Below, one piece after another: positions 9,210 to 22,126 of a stretch of 64,000 bases of DNA. Position 1 is the first letter of the stretch; every line of letters begins with the position of its first letter. The translations under genes were made by a program, and so were the position numbers. The notes under the pieces are model-generated. The model did no database searches, was not told where the DNA came from, and saw only the letters and a program-made list of their open reading frames with translations. Origin of the DNA: Spongilla lacustris (taxonomy: Eukaryota; Porifera; Demospongiae; Spongillida; Spongillidae); the NCBI GenBank assembly GCA_949361645.1, contig OX442423.1, positions 5,741,505 through 5,805,504 on the forward strand, given 5' to 3'.

Positions 9210-11479
9210 GTGCAACACTGTTGCTTATTATGCATGTACTGCTTGCATTCAAGCCAGCCAGCAGTCAGCTCTGCAACTACCAAATGAGGGACTGCATTTG
9301 TGACAGCAGCCAGAGTGTGTGCAATTTCAATATCGTGATAGAAGCCTTTCCAACCTTTACAAGCTATGAATTGAACAGTGTACCTGGGATGGCTGGCCTT
9401 CGACGTGGGGCATTAGGTGGGATCTACTACTTCAACGCAACGAGCGGATCACTTGCTCCCAACAACATCACTGTGGGAGGTCATGGGAGATGCTCTAGCA
9501 TCTCAAACGAGGCATTCGGAAACCAAAACTGCAGCATTCCAATGACAGTTGATGGAAAGACATATCGCACATTCCTTGCAGTGAACGGCCTCATCCCCGG
9601 TCCTAACCTCATTGTGTATTATAACCAAACCATAGTTGTGAATGTCACAAACTCCCTACACAGTGACAGTATCTCCATCCACTGGCATGGGATGCATCAG
9701 CACAACACCCCGTGGATGGATGGTGTGGCTGGTATATCACACTGTCCCATCGTTCCAGGTGCAAGCTTCACCTACATCTTCAAGGCCAATCCATCAGGCA
9801 CATTCTGGTACCACTCTCACAGTGGTGCACAACGAACGGAAGGTATTTTTGGAGCCCTCATTGTTAAGGAGATTACTAATGTACCACAACTGACCCTGAG
9901 TTCAACTGAGTACATTTTGTCTTTGCTGGACTGGCAATTGGAGCCATCAGATGTTCTATTTACCCGACTGAGGAGTAAAATTGGATTTTTCCCCTCAGTG
10001 CCATATGGAGTGGTTCCAACTGGTGGAACAAACTGGGTAAATTATGGAGCAGACAATACCCTTGTTGGGACCATACCATACTGGTCAGGTTTAATAAATG
10101 GATTAGGTCGACACCCTGCTGTCCCTTATGCCACTTCAAGGTTGAGCATATTCAATGTTGCGTACAGGGATGATACTGTGGCTAACCCAGCTTACTATCG
10201 ATTCAGGTTAATAGGGGCACAAAGCCTATATGCATACAGGTTTTCTATCTCAGGTCACAGCCTAAAGCTGATTGCAACTGATGGTTTCTTGATTCAACCG
10301 GTGGATGTTGATTACATCATCATCCATGGAGGAGAACGCTATGACTTTGCCTTGAGACCTAAAAACGTGACTGAAGCAAATGGCATAACGGACTACCTGA
10401 TACTAGCTGAAACATTGGAGGTTGACTTGACTGCACCTGGACCTCCCTATCCCTCTTTTAACCACATTGCAGAGGCTATACTTCATTATGGTGATAACAC
10501 AAACCAGCCCAATCCAGCCAGTTACAACCAAACCAACGCAGCATACAACCTAGGGTGTGGAAAAGATGGCCAGCGTACTTGTGTGGCTATAAACTGTTTA
10601 TTTCAGAACTACCATCCAAGCTATAACATCAGCTGTATGTCGCTTACAACATTAAAGCTGCTTTATCCAACTCCAATTGATGAGATGCCAGGAATGCCAA
10701 CATTAGAGAATACTATTTTCCTGAACTTTGGATTTGAAGGCGTGGGAAGTGCTGTCAATGGCAGAAATTTTGTTCCCCCTACGTTCCCTTTGCAAAGCCA
10801 ACCTGGGTCACCTCTAATGGGTGAAAACTTCTGCCAGAATGGATATGTCGACTGCTCCAAAACATGTTACTGCACCAATATTGTGAATATTACAAGTCCC
10901 AACTCCACCATAGAGATGGTATTTAGTTCTGTCGGGAAGGGGTACAACTTTGCACATCCTATTCATCTTCATGGCCACAGCTTTCATGTTGCTGGTATTT
11001 TCTATGGTACCTACAATCAAAATACAGGATACGTAGTTATAAATAACACTGATGTTACATGCGGCTCAGATTCCCACTGCACAAATCCTTCTTGGAGTTC
11101 AACTTACACACAAAGGGCTATCACTATTGACAGCAGCACTGTTAGAAAGGACACCATTGTTGTGCCTGCTGGTGGTTATGTGCGGGTACGATTTGTTGCC
11201 AATAACCCCGGATACTGGTTTCTGCACTGCCACCTAGAACCTCACCAAGTAGAAGGGATGTCCATACTCATTGATGAGCTCCAGAGTCTACAAAACCCTC
11301 CTCCAGCTGAGCTCACTCAAACTCAAACTTGTGGAAACTTCTACTGGAATGTAAGCTCTTTTCAAACAAAACTCGCTTTTAACCCAAACCAGTCTAAAAA
11401 CTCTGGAGTGATGTCAGTTTCAAACGTTTCCATAATAGTGTGCATTGTGCCAATGGTGCTGTTACAGCTGATCCTGTAG
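9210..11479 (+). CDS. Laccase-type multicopper oxidase, main exon
   Basis: Secreted blue copper oxidase that oxidises phenols, amines or metals and reduces oxygen to water. The four copper-binding segments are all present, numbered on the 760-residue spliced protein: HWHGMHQ at 162, WYHSHSG at 204, [12 protein letters not shown] at 587 and [12 protein letters not shown] at 677. Cys678 and the following His and Met688 supply type-1 copper with a Met axial ligand, as in moderate-potential laccases. A Cys-rich stretch ([17 protein letters not shown]) precedes the first cupredoxin domain. There are many N-glycosylation sites. The C-terminus ends in a hydrophobic segment ([16 protein letters not shown]), suggesting a GPI anchor or membrane tail. 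An upstream foldback at 8791-9046 lies in its intron. Physiological substrate unknown; matrix cross-linking or pigment formation are possibilities. Confidence 0.9.
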
Positions 11480-11513
11480 CCATTAGTACTGTTACCATAG
11501 TGTGAGAACAAGT

Positions 11514-11519
11514 ATTAAA
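11514..11519 (+). terminator. Candidate polyadenylation signal ATTAAA
   Basis: ATTAAA lies 35 bases after the oxidase stop. Overlapping AATAAA hexamers at 11,970-11,979 are an alternative, more canonical signal that would give a 3' UTR of about 500 bases. Confidence 0.35.
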
Positions 11520-11529
11520 CTCTAGATTT

Positions 11530-12702
11530 GTAGCTAATGTCACTAGTGGCATTTTGCATACTGATGTACCTGTGTTTAACATTTATTGCGCCTGTACAAA
11601 ATTGAGGACCAGGATGCTAGGGAAGTGGTGGGAAGGGGTGGGAAGGGGGGAATGATGAGAGCTTGTTATACCTATGGCTTGTAACATTATCACTATATAT
11701 AAAGCCAGCTGAGTGGAGCCATTTGGTGATCACCATAAAATCCAATACTAAACAATTAAAGATATGGATGAAACTTGCTGATGGTTGGAAAACAAATTTG
11801 ACTCATCAGGGCTGAAGTTAAGATACCACTTGAACTACATTGATGAAGGTGAGGAGGTGCTTCAGAGAGAAGAAAGTAACCAACATAACATTTGGACAGG
11901 AGTTACAAAGTTTATGATATTATTGCAGAAGATTTTTACTAGCAGGTTGTAATATTAAAAGAAACATGAAATAAATAAAATTAAATGATACTTAAAATGA
12001 AATCATAAAGAGAAAACCCATGCATGAATGAGGCCAGAGGAGCACCATCATCAAACCCCAGCCCACTTCTCCATTTGATGTGGGGACCCTCTAAGACAGA
12101 GGCTCACTGCTCGAACCTCTGCAAAAGCAAGCCATGATCTTACATAACTGCTGGTAATGCAGTTCACAAAATGTTTTGTCTTTCTAATACACGTATCAAA
12201 CAGCAAGCCCTGTGATTAATTAACAATAAGTCAAAATCAGCTTTAAAACCCAGTGCGCTACATTCTCCTCCTATCTCTATAAGGGTTTGTATGGTCAAAT
12301 TAGGTTTTAATGATTTTATGATTAATACTGCAGCCACAAGTTGCAAGTTGAACTATTACCTGGGGCATGTCATAAAGAGTTGATAATTACCTATTTGGTA
12401 TTGACAAGCAAGAAGGGAGGTTACTTAACAAATCTCAATATAAAGGTTCAAATACATGCACTGTTTTAGTTAGTACATTATGGCATCATTATTATATATA
12501 TATTTATCTGCCCAAACAATAAACTTGAAATAATGGATTTGCCTATTGCAAATATGATGCTAATATGACAACTAATGTAACTAGTCTTATTTTAGTATAT
12601 ATGACTCATGTTTACTAATTAAAAGACGTAACCGTATTTGCTTTCATCCTATCTAAACCAACAACGTTCACATGTCTCTAGTGCTAGTAAATTTCTATAT
12701 GT
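11530..12702. other. AT-rich intergenic stretch
   Basis: No open frame of note, no recognised repeat and no RNA gene. It separates the oxidase from the nested transposon complex. Confidence 0.5.
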
Positions 12703-13322
12703 ATATTGCCATCAAACAACAAATTAGCTAATACAGATAGAAAACTAGCTGTAATATAAATGAATAAGCATATTGGTAGTGGGCACTCAATTTACCTTGG
12801 AGGTGCAAAAAATGAGGAAGATTATCTCCTTGGACCTGACATACATTACCGTTATACATTCCATATAATTATATAATAATAATTATAACTATATATATTA
12901 TTATATATATATAATTGGAACGTTCTATGCGATTTTGATGCTTGTGATTTTATATATATACCATCCAATTCAAAGCGCTATATCTTCCAAACGGTTTGCG
13001 CTCTTGACTTCCTATTTTCAGCACTTCATACTACACCATTTCTCTATGCTAAACTACATTTTGGGGTCTTGCACTTACTCCGTGTCAGTATTGCAACGTC
13101 CGATACCCCACCGGGTTCAAACCCACCATAACTTTCGGTAGGAGTAATCAAATCGCTTCAAATTCGGTTTGTAGGTAGAGAGGTCCTATACCTATCGATT
13201 TATTCTGTTCGTTATTTTTCATGCCATCCGTTACGGAGAAACAGCTGTGCAAAGTAAGTACACGTTTCCCGCTCGAATCGCGCCTTTATATGTGCTTCCA
13301 TTCTTCGGAGTGCATGAATATT
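12703..13322 (+). repeat. Left outer arm of the host foldback
   Basis: It contains an AT-rich segment (12,850-12,960) and a 280-base module from about 13,005 to 13,285. The module has landmarks CTTCCTATTTTCA, ATAACTTTCGGTAGGAGT and GCCATCCGTTACGGAG and recurs three more times at 40,495-41,590. No gene is present; the short open frames are shadows of the repeat. Confidence 0.75.
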
Positions 13323-16300
13323 CAACTATTCCTATAGGGTGTGATAACCACACCTATAAGGTCACCAAACAAACGGGCGACTGAATTGTAGTGCTTGTTA
13401 CGGTTGTTTTTCGGTGTAGATAAACGATATGGTGACGTATAACACGAGTGAACGCGAGCTCGTCGAGTTTCACTGAATCAGTCGGTGAATGAGTTCGAAC
13501 TGTACGAATACGACGATCGATATTCAAGATACATTGGACGAGGATGGAGAGATTGATCATGAGAAATGTAGTGATGGCGGTCGTACCACTGACGATGGTG
13601 GTTGTGTTAGTGGTAGGGAGTGAGCAGCCCCTAAATTACCAAAAGAGCCACCAGCCCCACCCCCACATAGCCAAGGGCTAATGGGGCTAGGCCCTTCACT
13701 ACAAGTTCCCTCAGCAGCCCTGGGGCCAAAGAGGCCGTCCCCACACAGCAGAACCACAAGCCCCCTTACTGCAAGTGCACACTATATACCTTTGGAACCA
13801 TTAAGCCCCATGCTGCAATTTAAATTATTAGCCTCACATTCCAAATAGTGGAGCCAACAAGTGGAATTAACAGGCCCCATAATTCCAGCAAGGGAGCCAC
13901 CAGCTAACCTGGTCAATGGAGCTAGTGTCCACAATGCCAGTGGAGACACCAGCCCTCTAGCAGACAGATCATCAGACCCCCATACTGCCAGCAGGGATGT
14001 AGCCCCCACAATAATGCCAGGGAGATGCCAGCCCTCAGGCTGCAAATGGAATCAGCATCCCCAACAATTTCAGGGGAGCCATGAACTACATGTACCAACA
14101 ACACGTGATGACCTCACTAACAGATCAACCATTAGCCCTCACTCCTCAAGTGGACTTAACAGGCCCCACACCCATGGGCCAACCCCCCCGCCCCCCCCCC
14201 CCCCCCCTTCATTCAATGCAAGTTGATTCAGCTGGGACCCCCCACACAGTAGAACAACCAGCCCCCCACCGCAAGCTCATGAACAATAGCAGTGGAACCT
14301 GTAAAGTCTACACTGCAACTTAATAGCCACAGTCAGCAGCCCATGGAACCATTCTTACAGAACACCCTCAGCTACCCAGGGCCAATGGGGTAGCCTCCAC
14401 AAAGTCAGTCATGACGCCACCCCAAGTTGAGTCAGCAACCCTCACACAAACAAGGGCTTGTAGGGCCAGCTCCGCACAGTAGAACCACCAGCCCCTCTCT
14501 GCTCACTTCAAATGGAGCCACTAGACCCTCTACCAGTACACACTGTAAGTCCAGACAGCAGCCCACACCAGTGGAGCCCTCTCACAGATGGAGCCCAGCA
14601 AGGAAGTATCAGCTGACGCACAACCAGTGGTTAATCGAGCCCCCAGAATAATGCCAGTGGAGAAACCAGCCCTTGGACTGCAAATGGATTCAGCAACCCC
14701 AAAAATGTCAGGGGAGCCATGAACTACGTGTATATGTACTTGCCCCCACTACCTGTCCTTCAATGAAAGAGGGGCCAATCAGCCAATGGGACAGTACAAC
14801 CACCAACCCTCTTCATTGGTCAGGGGACATGTACCAAGAACAACTTAACAGGCCCACCACACACTGGTGCCAGCCCTTGCCTCCTCCCCCCCCCCCCCCC
14901 CCCCTCTTCTCACTACCTGTCCTTTACTGCAAGTTGCGTCAGCAGTCTAGGGGCCAATGGGGCCAAGAACTACCACTCCCCCTCACTGCTATTACACACT
15001 ACGTACCTTTGGAACCAACCAATAACCCAAGTGAAATCAATACTGCAAAACCTGACCCCCACACTACCAGCAAGGGAGCACCAGCTACCACACAACCAGA
15101 GGATCAATGTGACTGCCACTTAATGCCAGTGGAGAAGGCAGCCCTCACACTGCAAATGGAGTCAGTAACTCAAACAATTTAAGGGGACATATGCATGTAC
15201 GCACATGTACCAATGGAATCACACATGCCCCACTAATGGAACCAGTGGAACGTTCAGCCCTCACAGCAAGTGGACTTATTACTTAGCAGTCCCCACAATG
15301 CTCCCCCCCCCCTCCCACTACCTGTCCTTCACTGAAAGAGGGGGCTAATGGGACCATCCCCACACAGTACAACTACCAGCCTTCCTCATAGCAAGCCAAT
15401 GGAACCATTAACTCCCACACTGCAAGTGAACTGAATAACCTCACACTGCAAGTCCAGTCAAAAGCGCTGCACAACCAGTGGAGCCACCAGCCCTTCCACA
15501 TATGGTGTTATCAGACCATTCACTGCTAGCAGGAGGGTCAATGGGGCCCCCATAATAATGCCCATTGACCCTGGTTCAAGACACATTGGTCAAGAATGAT
15601 GGCAGTCGTACCACTGACAATGGTGGTTGTGTTAGTGATAGGGAGTGAGCAGCCCCTAAATTACCAAAAGAGCCACCAGCCCCACCCCCACATAGCCAGG
15701 GGCTAATGGGCTAGGCCCTTCACTGCAAGTTCCCTCAGCAGCCCTGGGGCCAAAGAGGCCATCCCCACACAGCAGAACCACAAGCAAGTGCACACTACCT
15801 TTGGAACCATTAAACCACGTGCTGCAAGTTGGAGCCATCAAGTGGAATTAACAGGCCCCATACTTCCAGCAAGGGAGCCACCAGCTAACCTGGCCAATGG
15901 AGCTAGCATCCAGAATGCCAGTGGAGACACCAGCCTTCCCACTGGTTGTGGAGTCGGCAGCCCTAAATATTTCATGGGAGCTATGAACACATGTATCAAA
16001 GGAACGACACATGCACTTTTCAAATACTACCAATGTACCCCGGCAGAGGAACTTTTAGCCCTCACAGCAAGTGAACTTATTACTTACCCCCCCCCCCCCC
16101 CACACACACACACTAGCTTCTGTCAATGGGACTGGGACAGTACAGCCGCCAGCCCTCCTCTTTGGAAGCCAATAGAACCAGCAATTGGAACTACATGAAC
16201 CAATAGCACATGCCCTCACTACCACTTGAAACCTTAGCCCATATTGGGGCCAGCCCCTGTGCCCCCCCCCCCCCCCCCCCTCACCACCTGTCCTTCTCTG

Positions 16301-19300
16301 CAAGTTGAGTCAGCAGTCCAGGGGCCAATGGGGCCATAGAACCTCACTGCAATCACACACTACCTTTGGAACCAACCATTAACCACTATACTGCAAGTCC
16401 TGTAGGCAGCTCTGCAGAAACATTGGAGCTACCAGTCTTCTCACAAATAGAGTTATCATACCCCCATACTGCTAGCAGAAATGTGGCCCCCACAATAATG
16501 CCAGTGGAGATGCCAGCCATCACACAGCAAATGGAGTCGGCATCCCCAACAATTTTAGGGGAGCCACTAACTACATGTATCCATAACACATACCCTCACT
16601 ACCAGATGAACCATTAAAACCCTCACTCCGCAAGGGGACCTAGCAGGCCCCACGCACTGGAACCAGCCCACCCCCTACCTTTCTATTGCTGCATGTAAGT
16701 TGAGTCAGCAGTTGAGGGGCCACTGGGATGAACCACCAGCCCCCTCACCTCAAGCTCATGAACAATACCAGTGGAACCTGTAAAGTGTTCCCTACAACTG
16801 AACTTAATAGCCTCACATGTCCATGCAGTCAGCAGCCCATGCACAACTTATGGAACCATTCCAGGGCCAATGGGGTTGCCTCCACAAATCCAGTGAAGAC
16901 GCCACCCCAAGTTGCATCAGCAGCCCCCACACAAACAGGGGCCTGTAGGGGCCAGCTCCGCACAGTAGAACCACCAGCCCCTCTCTGCTCACTTCAAATG
17001 GAGCCACTAGACACACTGCAAGTCCAGTCAGCCATCAGCTGCCACATAACCAGGAGTCACCCCACAATAATGCCAGTGGAGACCCCAGCCCCCTGAACTA
17101 CATGTACCAACAGAGCCACACATTCCCTGCTTCCCTGCTCCTAACACAACACATGGTACCAGTGGAACCATTAGCCCTCACTGCAATTGGACTTAGCACT
17201 GGAGCTAGCCTCCCCCCCAAACTGCATATGGACTTGGCACCCGGACACTTTTAGGGGAGCCATCATGTTTATTATGTGTAAATCACCAGCCACTAACAAA
17301 TACAAACACAACTACAGTAACTGAAGTTGCCTTCCATTTGCAGTGTGTACATGTGTATACCTGTTTTCTGTACACACAATTGTGTATCTGTTTATCTGAG
17401 GTTTAGTGAAGCCTTGTTATTGGCGGGTGAATATCATTACCTGCCCTATCAGTACTGATTTTGGGTGGTCTGCAACCATGGTAGTTGGTTTATATAGGCA
17501 AGCAAAGCATACAAGAAGGTTTGAGTTGTACATTTCTTTTCTAAAATGTACATGTACCCTCTTGCTGGAAACTAGTGCTTTATGTACATGTAGTAATAAG
17601 TACCATTTTAAATGTCATAAAAGTAACAAGTGGAATATACAACTGCATGTAAATTGCACACGTAGGCACAGTCCATAAAGGCAACAACATTATGCATCAC
17701 ACCTTGCTTTCTTCCCAAGTGAAGTTAGCAGACCCCACACTCTCAGCAAAGTCACCAGCCTCTTCACTACCTCACTACCAGTGTAACCCACACATTAAGG
17801 GTAACCATTTGTAGAGTATGGGCATTATTATGGGGGCCCCATTGACCCTGGTTGTGTGCAGCTGCTAGCTCCTCTGCTGGCAGCTCAAGTCTGATAACAC
17901 CATATGTGGAAGGGCTGGTGGCTCCACTGGTTGTGCAGCATTCTTTTGACTGGACTTGCAGTGTGATATTATTAAGTTCACTTGAAGTGTGGGAGTTAAT
18001 GGTTCCATTGGCTTGCTATGAGGAAGGCTGGTAGTTGTACTGTGTGGAGATGGTCCAATTAGCCCCCTCTTTCAGTGAAGGACAGGTAGTGGGGGGGAGC
18101 GTTGTGGGGACTGCTAAGTAATAAGTCCACTTGCTGTGAGGGCTAAATGTTCCACTGGTTCTATTGGTAGTGTTTGAAGGGGGGCATGTGTGATTCCATT
18201 GGTACATGTGCGTACATGCACATGTCCCCTTAAATTGTTGCATGGGGTTACTGACTCCATTTGCAGTGTGAGGGCTGCCTTCTCCACTGGCATTAAGTGG
18301 GGGCCACATTGATCCTCTGGTTGTGTGGCAGCTGGTGCTCCCTTGCTGGTAGTGTGGGGGTCAAGTTTTGCAGTATTGATTTCACTTGGGTTATTGGTTG
18401 GTTCCAAAGGTACGTAGTGTGTGATTGCAGTGAGAGGGAGTGGTAGTTCTTGGCCCCATTGGCCCCTGGACTGCTGATGCAACTTGCAGTAAAGGACAGG
18501 TAGTGAGAAGAGGGGGGTGGGGGGGGGGGGGGGGGGGGAGGGGCAAGGGCTGGCACCAGTGTGTGGTGGGCCTGTTAAGTTGTTCTTGGTACATTTCCCC
18601 TGACCAATGAGGAGGGTTGGTGGTTGTACTGTCCCATTGGCTGATTGGCCCCTCTTTCATTGAAGGACAGGTAGTGGGGGCAAGTACATATACATGTAGT
18701 TCATGGCTCCCCTGACATTTTTGGGGTTGCTGAATCCATTTGCAGTGCGAGGGCTGGTTTCTCCACTGGCATTATTCTGGGGGCTCGATTGACCACTGTT
18801 TGTGTGGCAGCTGATACTTCCTTGCTGGGCTCCATCTGAGAGGACTCCACTGGTGTGGGCTGCTGTCTGGACTTGCAGTGTGTACTGGTAGAGGGTCTAG
18901 TGGCTCCATTTGAAGTGAGCAGAGAAGGGCTGGTGGTTCTACTGTGTGGAGCTGGCCCTACAGGCCCTTGTTTGTGTGGGGGCTGCTGACTCAACTTGGG
19001 GTGGCGTCTTGACTGACTTTGTGGAGGCTACCCCATTGGCCCTGGGTAGCTGAGGGTGTTCTGTAAGAATGGTTCCATGGGCTGCTGAATGTGGCTATTA
19101 AGTTCAGTTGCAGTGTAGACTTTACAGGTTCCACTGCTATTTTTCATGAGCTTGCGGTGAGGGGGCTGGTTGTTCTACTGTGTGGGAGGTCCCAGCTGAC
19201 TCAACTTGCATTGAACGAAAGGGGGGGGGGGGGGGGGGTTGACCCCTGGGTGTGGGGCCTGTTAAGTCCACTTGCGGAGTGAGGGCTAATGGTTGATCTG

Positions 19301-22126
19301 TTAGTGAGGTCATCACGTGTTGTTGGTACATGTAGTTCATGGCTCCCCTGAAATTGTTGGGGATGCTGATTCCATTTGCAGCCTGAGGGCTGGCATCTCC
19401 CTGGCATTATTGTGGGGGCCACATCCCTGCTGGCAGTGTGGGGGTCTGATGATCCATCTGCGAGAGGGCTGGTGTCTCCACTGGCATTGTGGACGCTAGC
19501 TCCATTGACCAGGTTAGCTGGTGGCTCCCTTGCTGGAATTATGGGGCCTGTTAATTCCACTTGTTGGCTCCACTATTTGGAATGTGAGGCTATTGTTAAT
19601 AATTTATGGGGCTTAATGGTTCCAAAGGTATATAGTGTGCACTTGCAGTAAGGGGGCTTGTGGTTCTGCTGTGTGGGGATGGCCTCTTTGGCCCCAGGGC
19701 TGCTGAGGGAACTTGCAGTGAAGGGCCTAGATCCATTAGCCCCTGGCTATGTGGGGGTGGGGCTGGTGGCTCTTTTGGTAATTTAGAGGCTGCTCACTCC
19801 CTATCACTAACACAACCACCATTGTCAGTGGTACGACCGCCATCATTCTTGACCAATGTATCTTGAACCAGGGTCAATGGGCATTATTATGGGGGCCCCA
19901 TTGACCCTTCTGCTGGCAGTGAATGGTCTGACAACACCATATGTGGAAGGGCTGGTGGCTCCACTGGTTGTGCAGCGCTTTTGACTGGACTTGCAGTGTG
20001 AGGTTATTCAGTTCACTTGCAGTGTGGGAGTTAATGGTTCCATTGGCTTGCAATGAGGAAGGCTGGTAGTTTTACTGTGTGGGGATAGTTCCATAAGCCC
20101 CCTCTTTCAGTGAAGGACAGGTAGTGGGGGGGGGGAGCATTGTGGGGACTGCTAAGTAATAAGTCCACTTGCTGTGAGGGCTAAACGTTCCACTGGTTCC
20201 ATTGGTGGGGCATGTGTGATTCCATTGGTACATGTGCGTACATGCACATGTCCCCTTAAATTGTTTGGGTTACTGACTCCATTTGCAGTGTGAGGGCTGC
20301 CTTCTCCACTGGCATTAAGTGGGGGCCACATTGATCCTCTGGTTGTGTGGTAGCTGGTGCTCCCTTGCTGGCAGTGTGGGGGTCAAGTTTTGCAGTATTG
20401 ATTTCACTTGGGTTATTGGTTGGTTCCAAAGGTACGTAGTGTGTGATTGCAGTGAGAGGGAGTGGTAGTTCTTGGCCCCATTGGCCCCTGGACTGCTGAC
20501 GCAACTTGCAGTAAAGGACAGGTAGTGAGAAGGGGGGGGGGGCAAGGGCTGGCACCAGTGTGTGGTGGGCCTGTTAAGTTGTTCTTGGTACATGTCCCAT
20601 GACCAATGAGGAGGGTTGGTGGTTGTACTGTCCCATTGGCTGATTGGCCCCTCGTTCATTGAAGGACAGGTAGTGGGGGCAAGTACATATACATGTAGTT
20701 CATGGCTCCCCTGAAATTTTTGGGGTTGCTGAATCCATTTGCAGTGTGAGGGCTGGTTTCTCCACTGGCATTATTCTGGGTGCTCGATTAACCACTGGTT
20801 GTGTGACAGCTGGTACATCCTTGCTGGGCTCCATCTGTGAGAGGGCTCCACTGGTGTGGGCTGCTGTCTGGACTTGCAGTGTGTACTGGTAGAGGGTCTA
20901 GTGGCTCCATTTGAAGTGAGCAAAGAGGGGCTGGTGGTTCTACTGTGCGGAGCTGGCCCTACAGGCCCTTGTTTGTGTGGGGGCTGCTGACTCAACTTGG
21001 GGTGGCGTCTTGACTGACTTTGTGGAGGCTACCCCATTGGCCCTGGGTAGCTGAGGGTGTTCTGTAAGAATGGTTCCATGGGCTGCTGACTGCAGTGTGA
21101 GGCTATTAAGTTCAGTTGTAGTGTAGACTTTACAGGTTCCACTGCTATTGTTCATGAGCTTGCGGTGAGGGGGCTGGTGGTTCTACTGTGTGGGGGGTCC
21201 CAGCTGACTCAACTTGCATTGAACGAAAGGGGGGGGGGGGGGGGGGGGGGGGGGTTGGCCCCTGGGTGTGGGGCCTGTTAAGTCCACTTGCGGAGTGAGG
21301 GCTAATGGTTGATCTGTTAGTGAGGTCATCACGTGTTGTTGGTACATGTAGTTCATGGCTCCCCTGAAATTGTTGGGGATACTGATTCCATTTGCAGCCT
21401 GAGGGCTGGCATCTCCACTGGCATTATTGTGGGGGCTACATCCCTGCTGGCAGTGTGGGGGTCTGATGATCTATCTGCTAGAGGGCTGTTGTCTCCACTG
21501 GCATTGTGGACGCTAGCTCCATTGACCAGGTTAGCTGGTGGCTCCCTTGCTGGAATTATGGGGCCTGTTAATTCCACTTGTTGGCTCCACTATTTGGAAT
21601 GTGAGGCTATTGTTAATAATTTATGGGGCTTAATGGTTCCAAAGGTATATAGTGTGCACTTGCAGTAAGGGGGCTTGTGGTTCTGCTGTGTGGGGATGGC
21701 CTCTTTGGCCCCAGGGCTGCTGAGGGAACTTGTAGTGAAGGGCCTAGCCCCATTAGCCCCTGGCTATGTGGGGGTGGGGCTGGTGGCTCATTTGATAATT
21801 TAGGGGCTGCTCACTCCCTATTACTAACACAACCACCATCGTCAGTGGTACGACCGCCATCACTACATTTCTCATGATCAATCTCTCCATCCTCGTCCAA
21901 TGTATCTTGAATATGTTATTATCGATCGTCGTATTCGTACAGTTCGAACTCATCCGCCGACTGATTCAGTGAAACTCGACGAGCTCGCCTTCACTCGTGT
22001 TATAGGGCCTACGTCACCATATCGTTTATCTACACCGAAAAACAACCGTAACAAGCACTACAATTCAGCCGCCCGTTTGTTTGGTGACCTTATAGGTGTG
22101 GTTATCACGCCCTATAGGAATAGTTG
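13323..22126. repeat. 8.8-kb inner palindrome built of 2-kb units
   Basis: The ends 13,323 (CAACTATTCCTATAGGG) and 22,126 are inverted copies, and about 340 bases of single-copy arm (13,323-13,660 / 21,790-22,126) pair well. Inside are two units of about 2 kb per arm (starting near 13,510 and 15,590; mirrored near 21,920 and 19,860). Each unit is made of diverged short repeats with shared phrases such as GAGCCACCAGCCC, CAGTGGAG and CTGCAAGTGGA, plus C or G runs of variable length. The centre 17,280-17,690 is not palindromic. All open frames here are low-complexity shadows. Confidence 0.8.
17280..17690. other. Unpaired centre of the 8.8-kb palindrome
   Basis: About 400 AT-richer bases between the two arms, with ACATGTAC motifs. 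No gene or repeat is recognised; it would be the loop of a folded transcript. Confidence 0.5.

Noticed and set aside
13861..21668. Proline-rich ORFs of 60-170 codons in the 8.8-kb palindrome
   Set aside because: They are short-repeat sequence with poly-C runs read as proline or poly-G as glycine, and appear mirrored on both strands.
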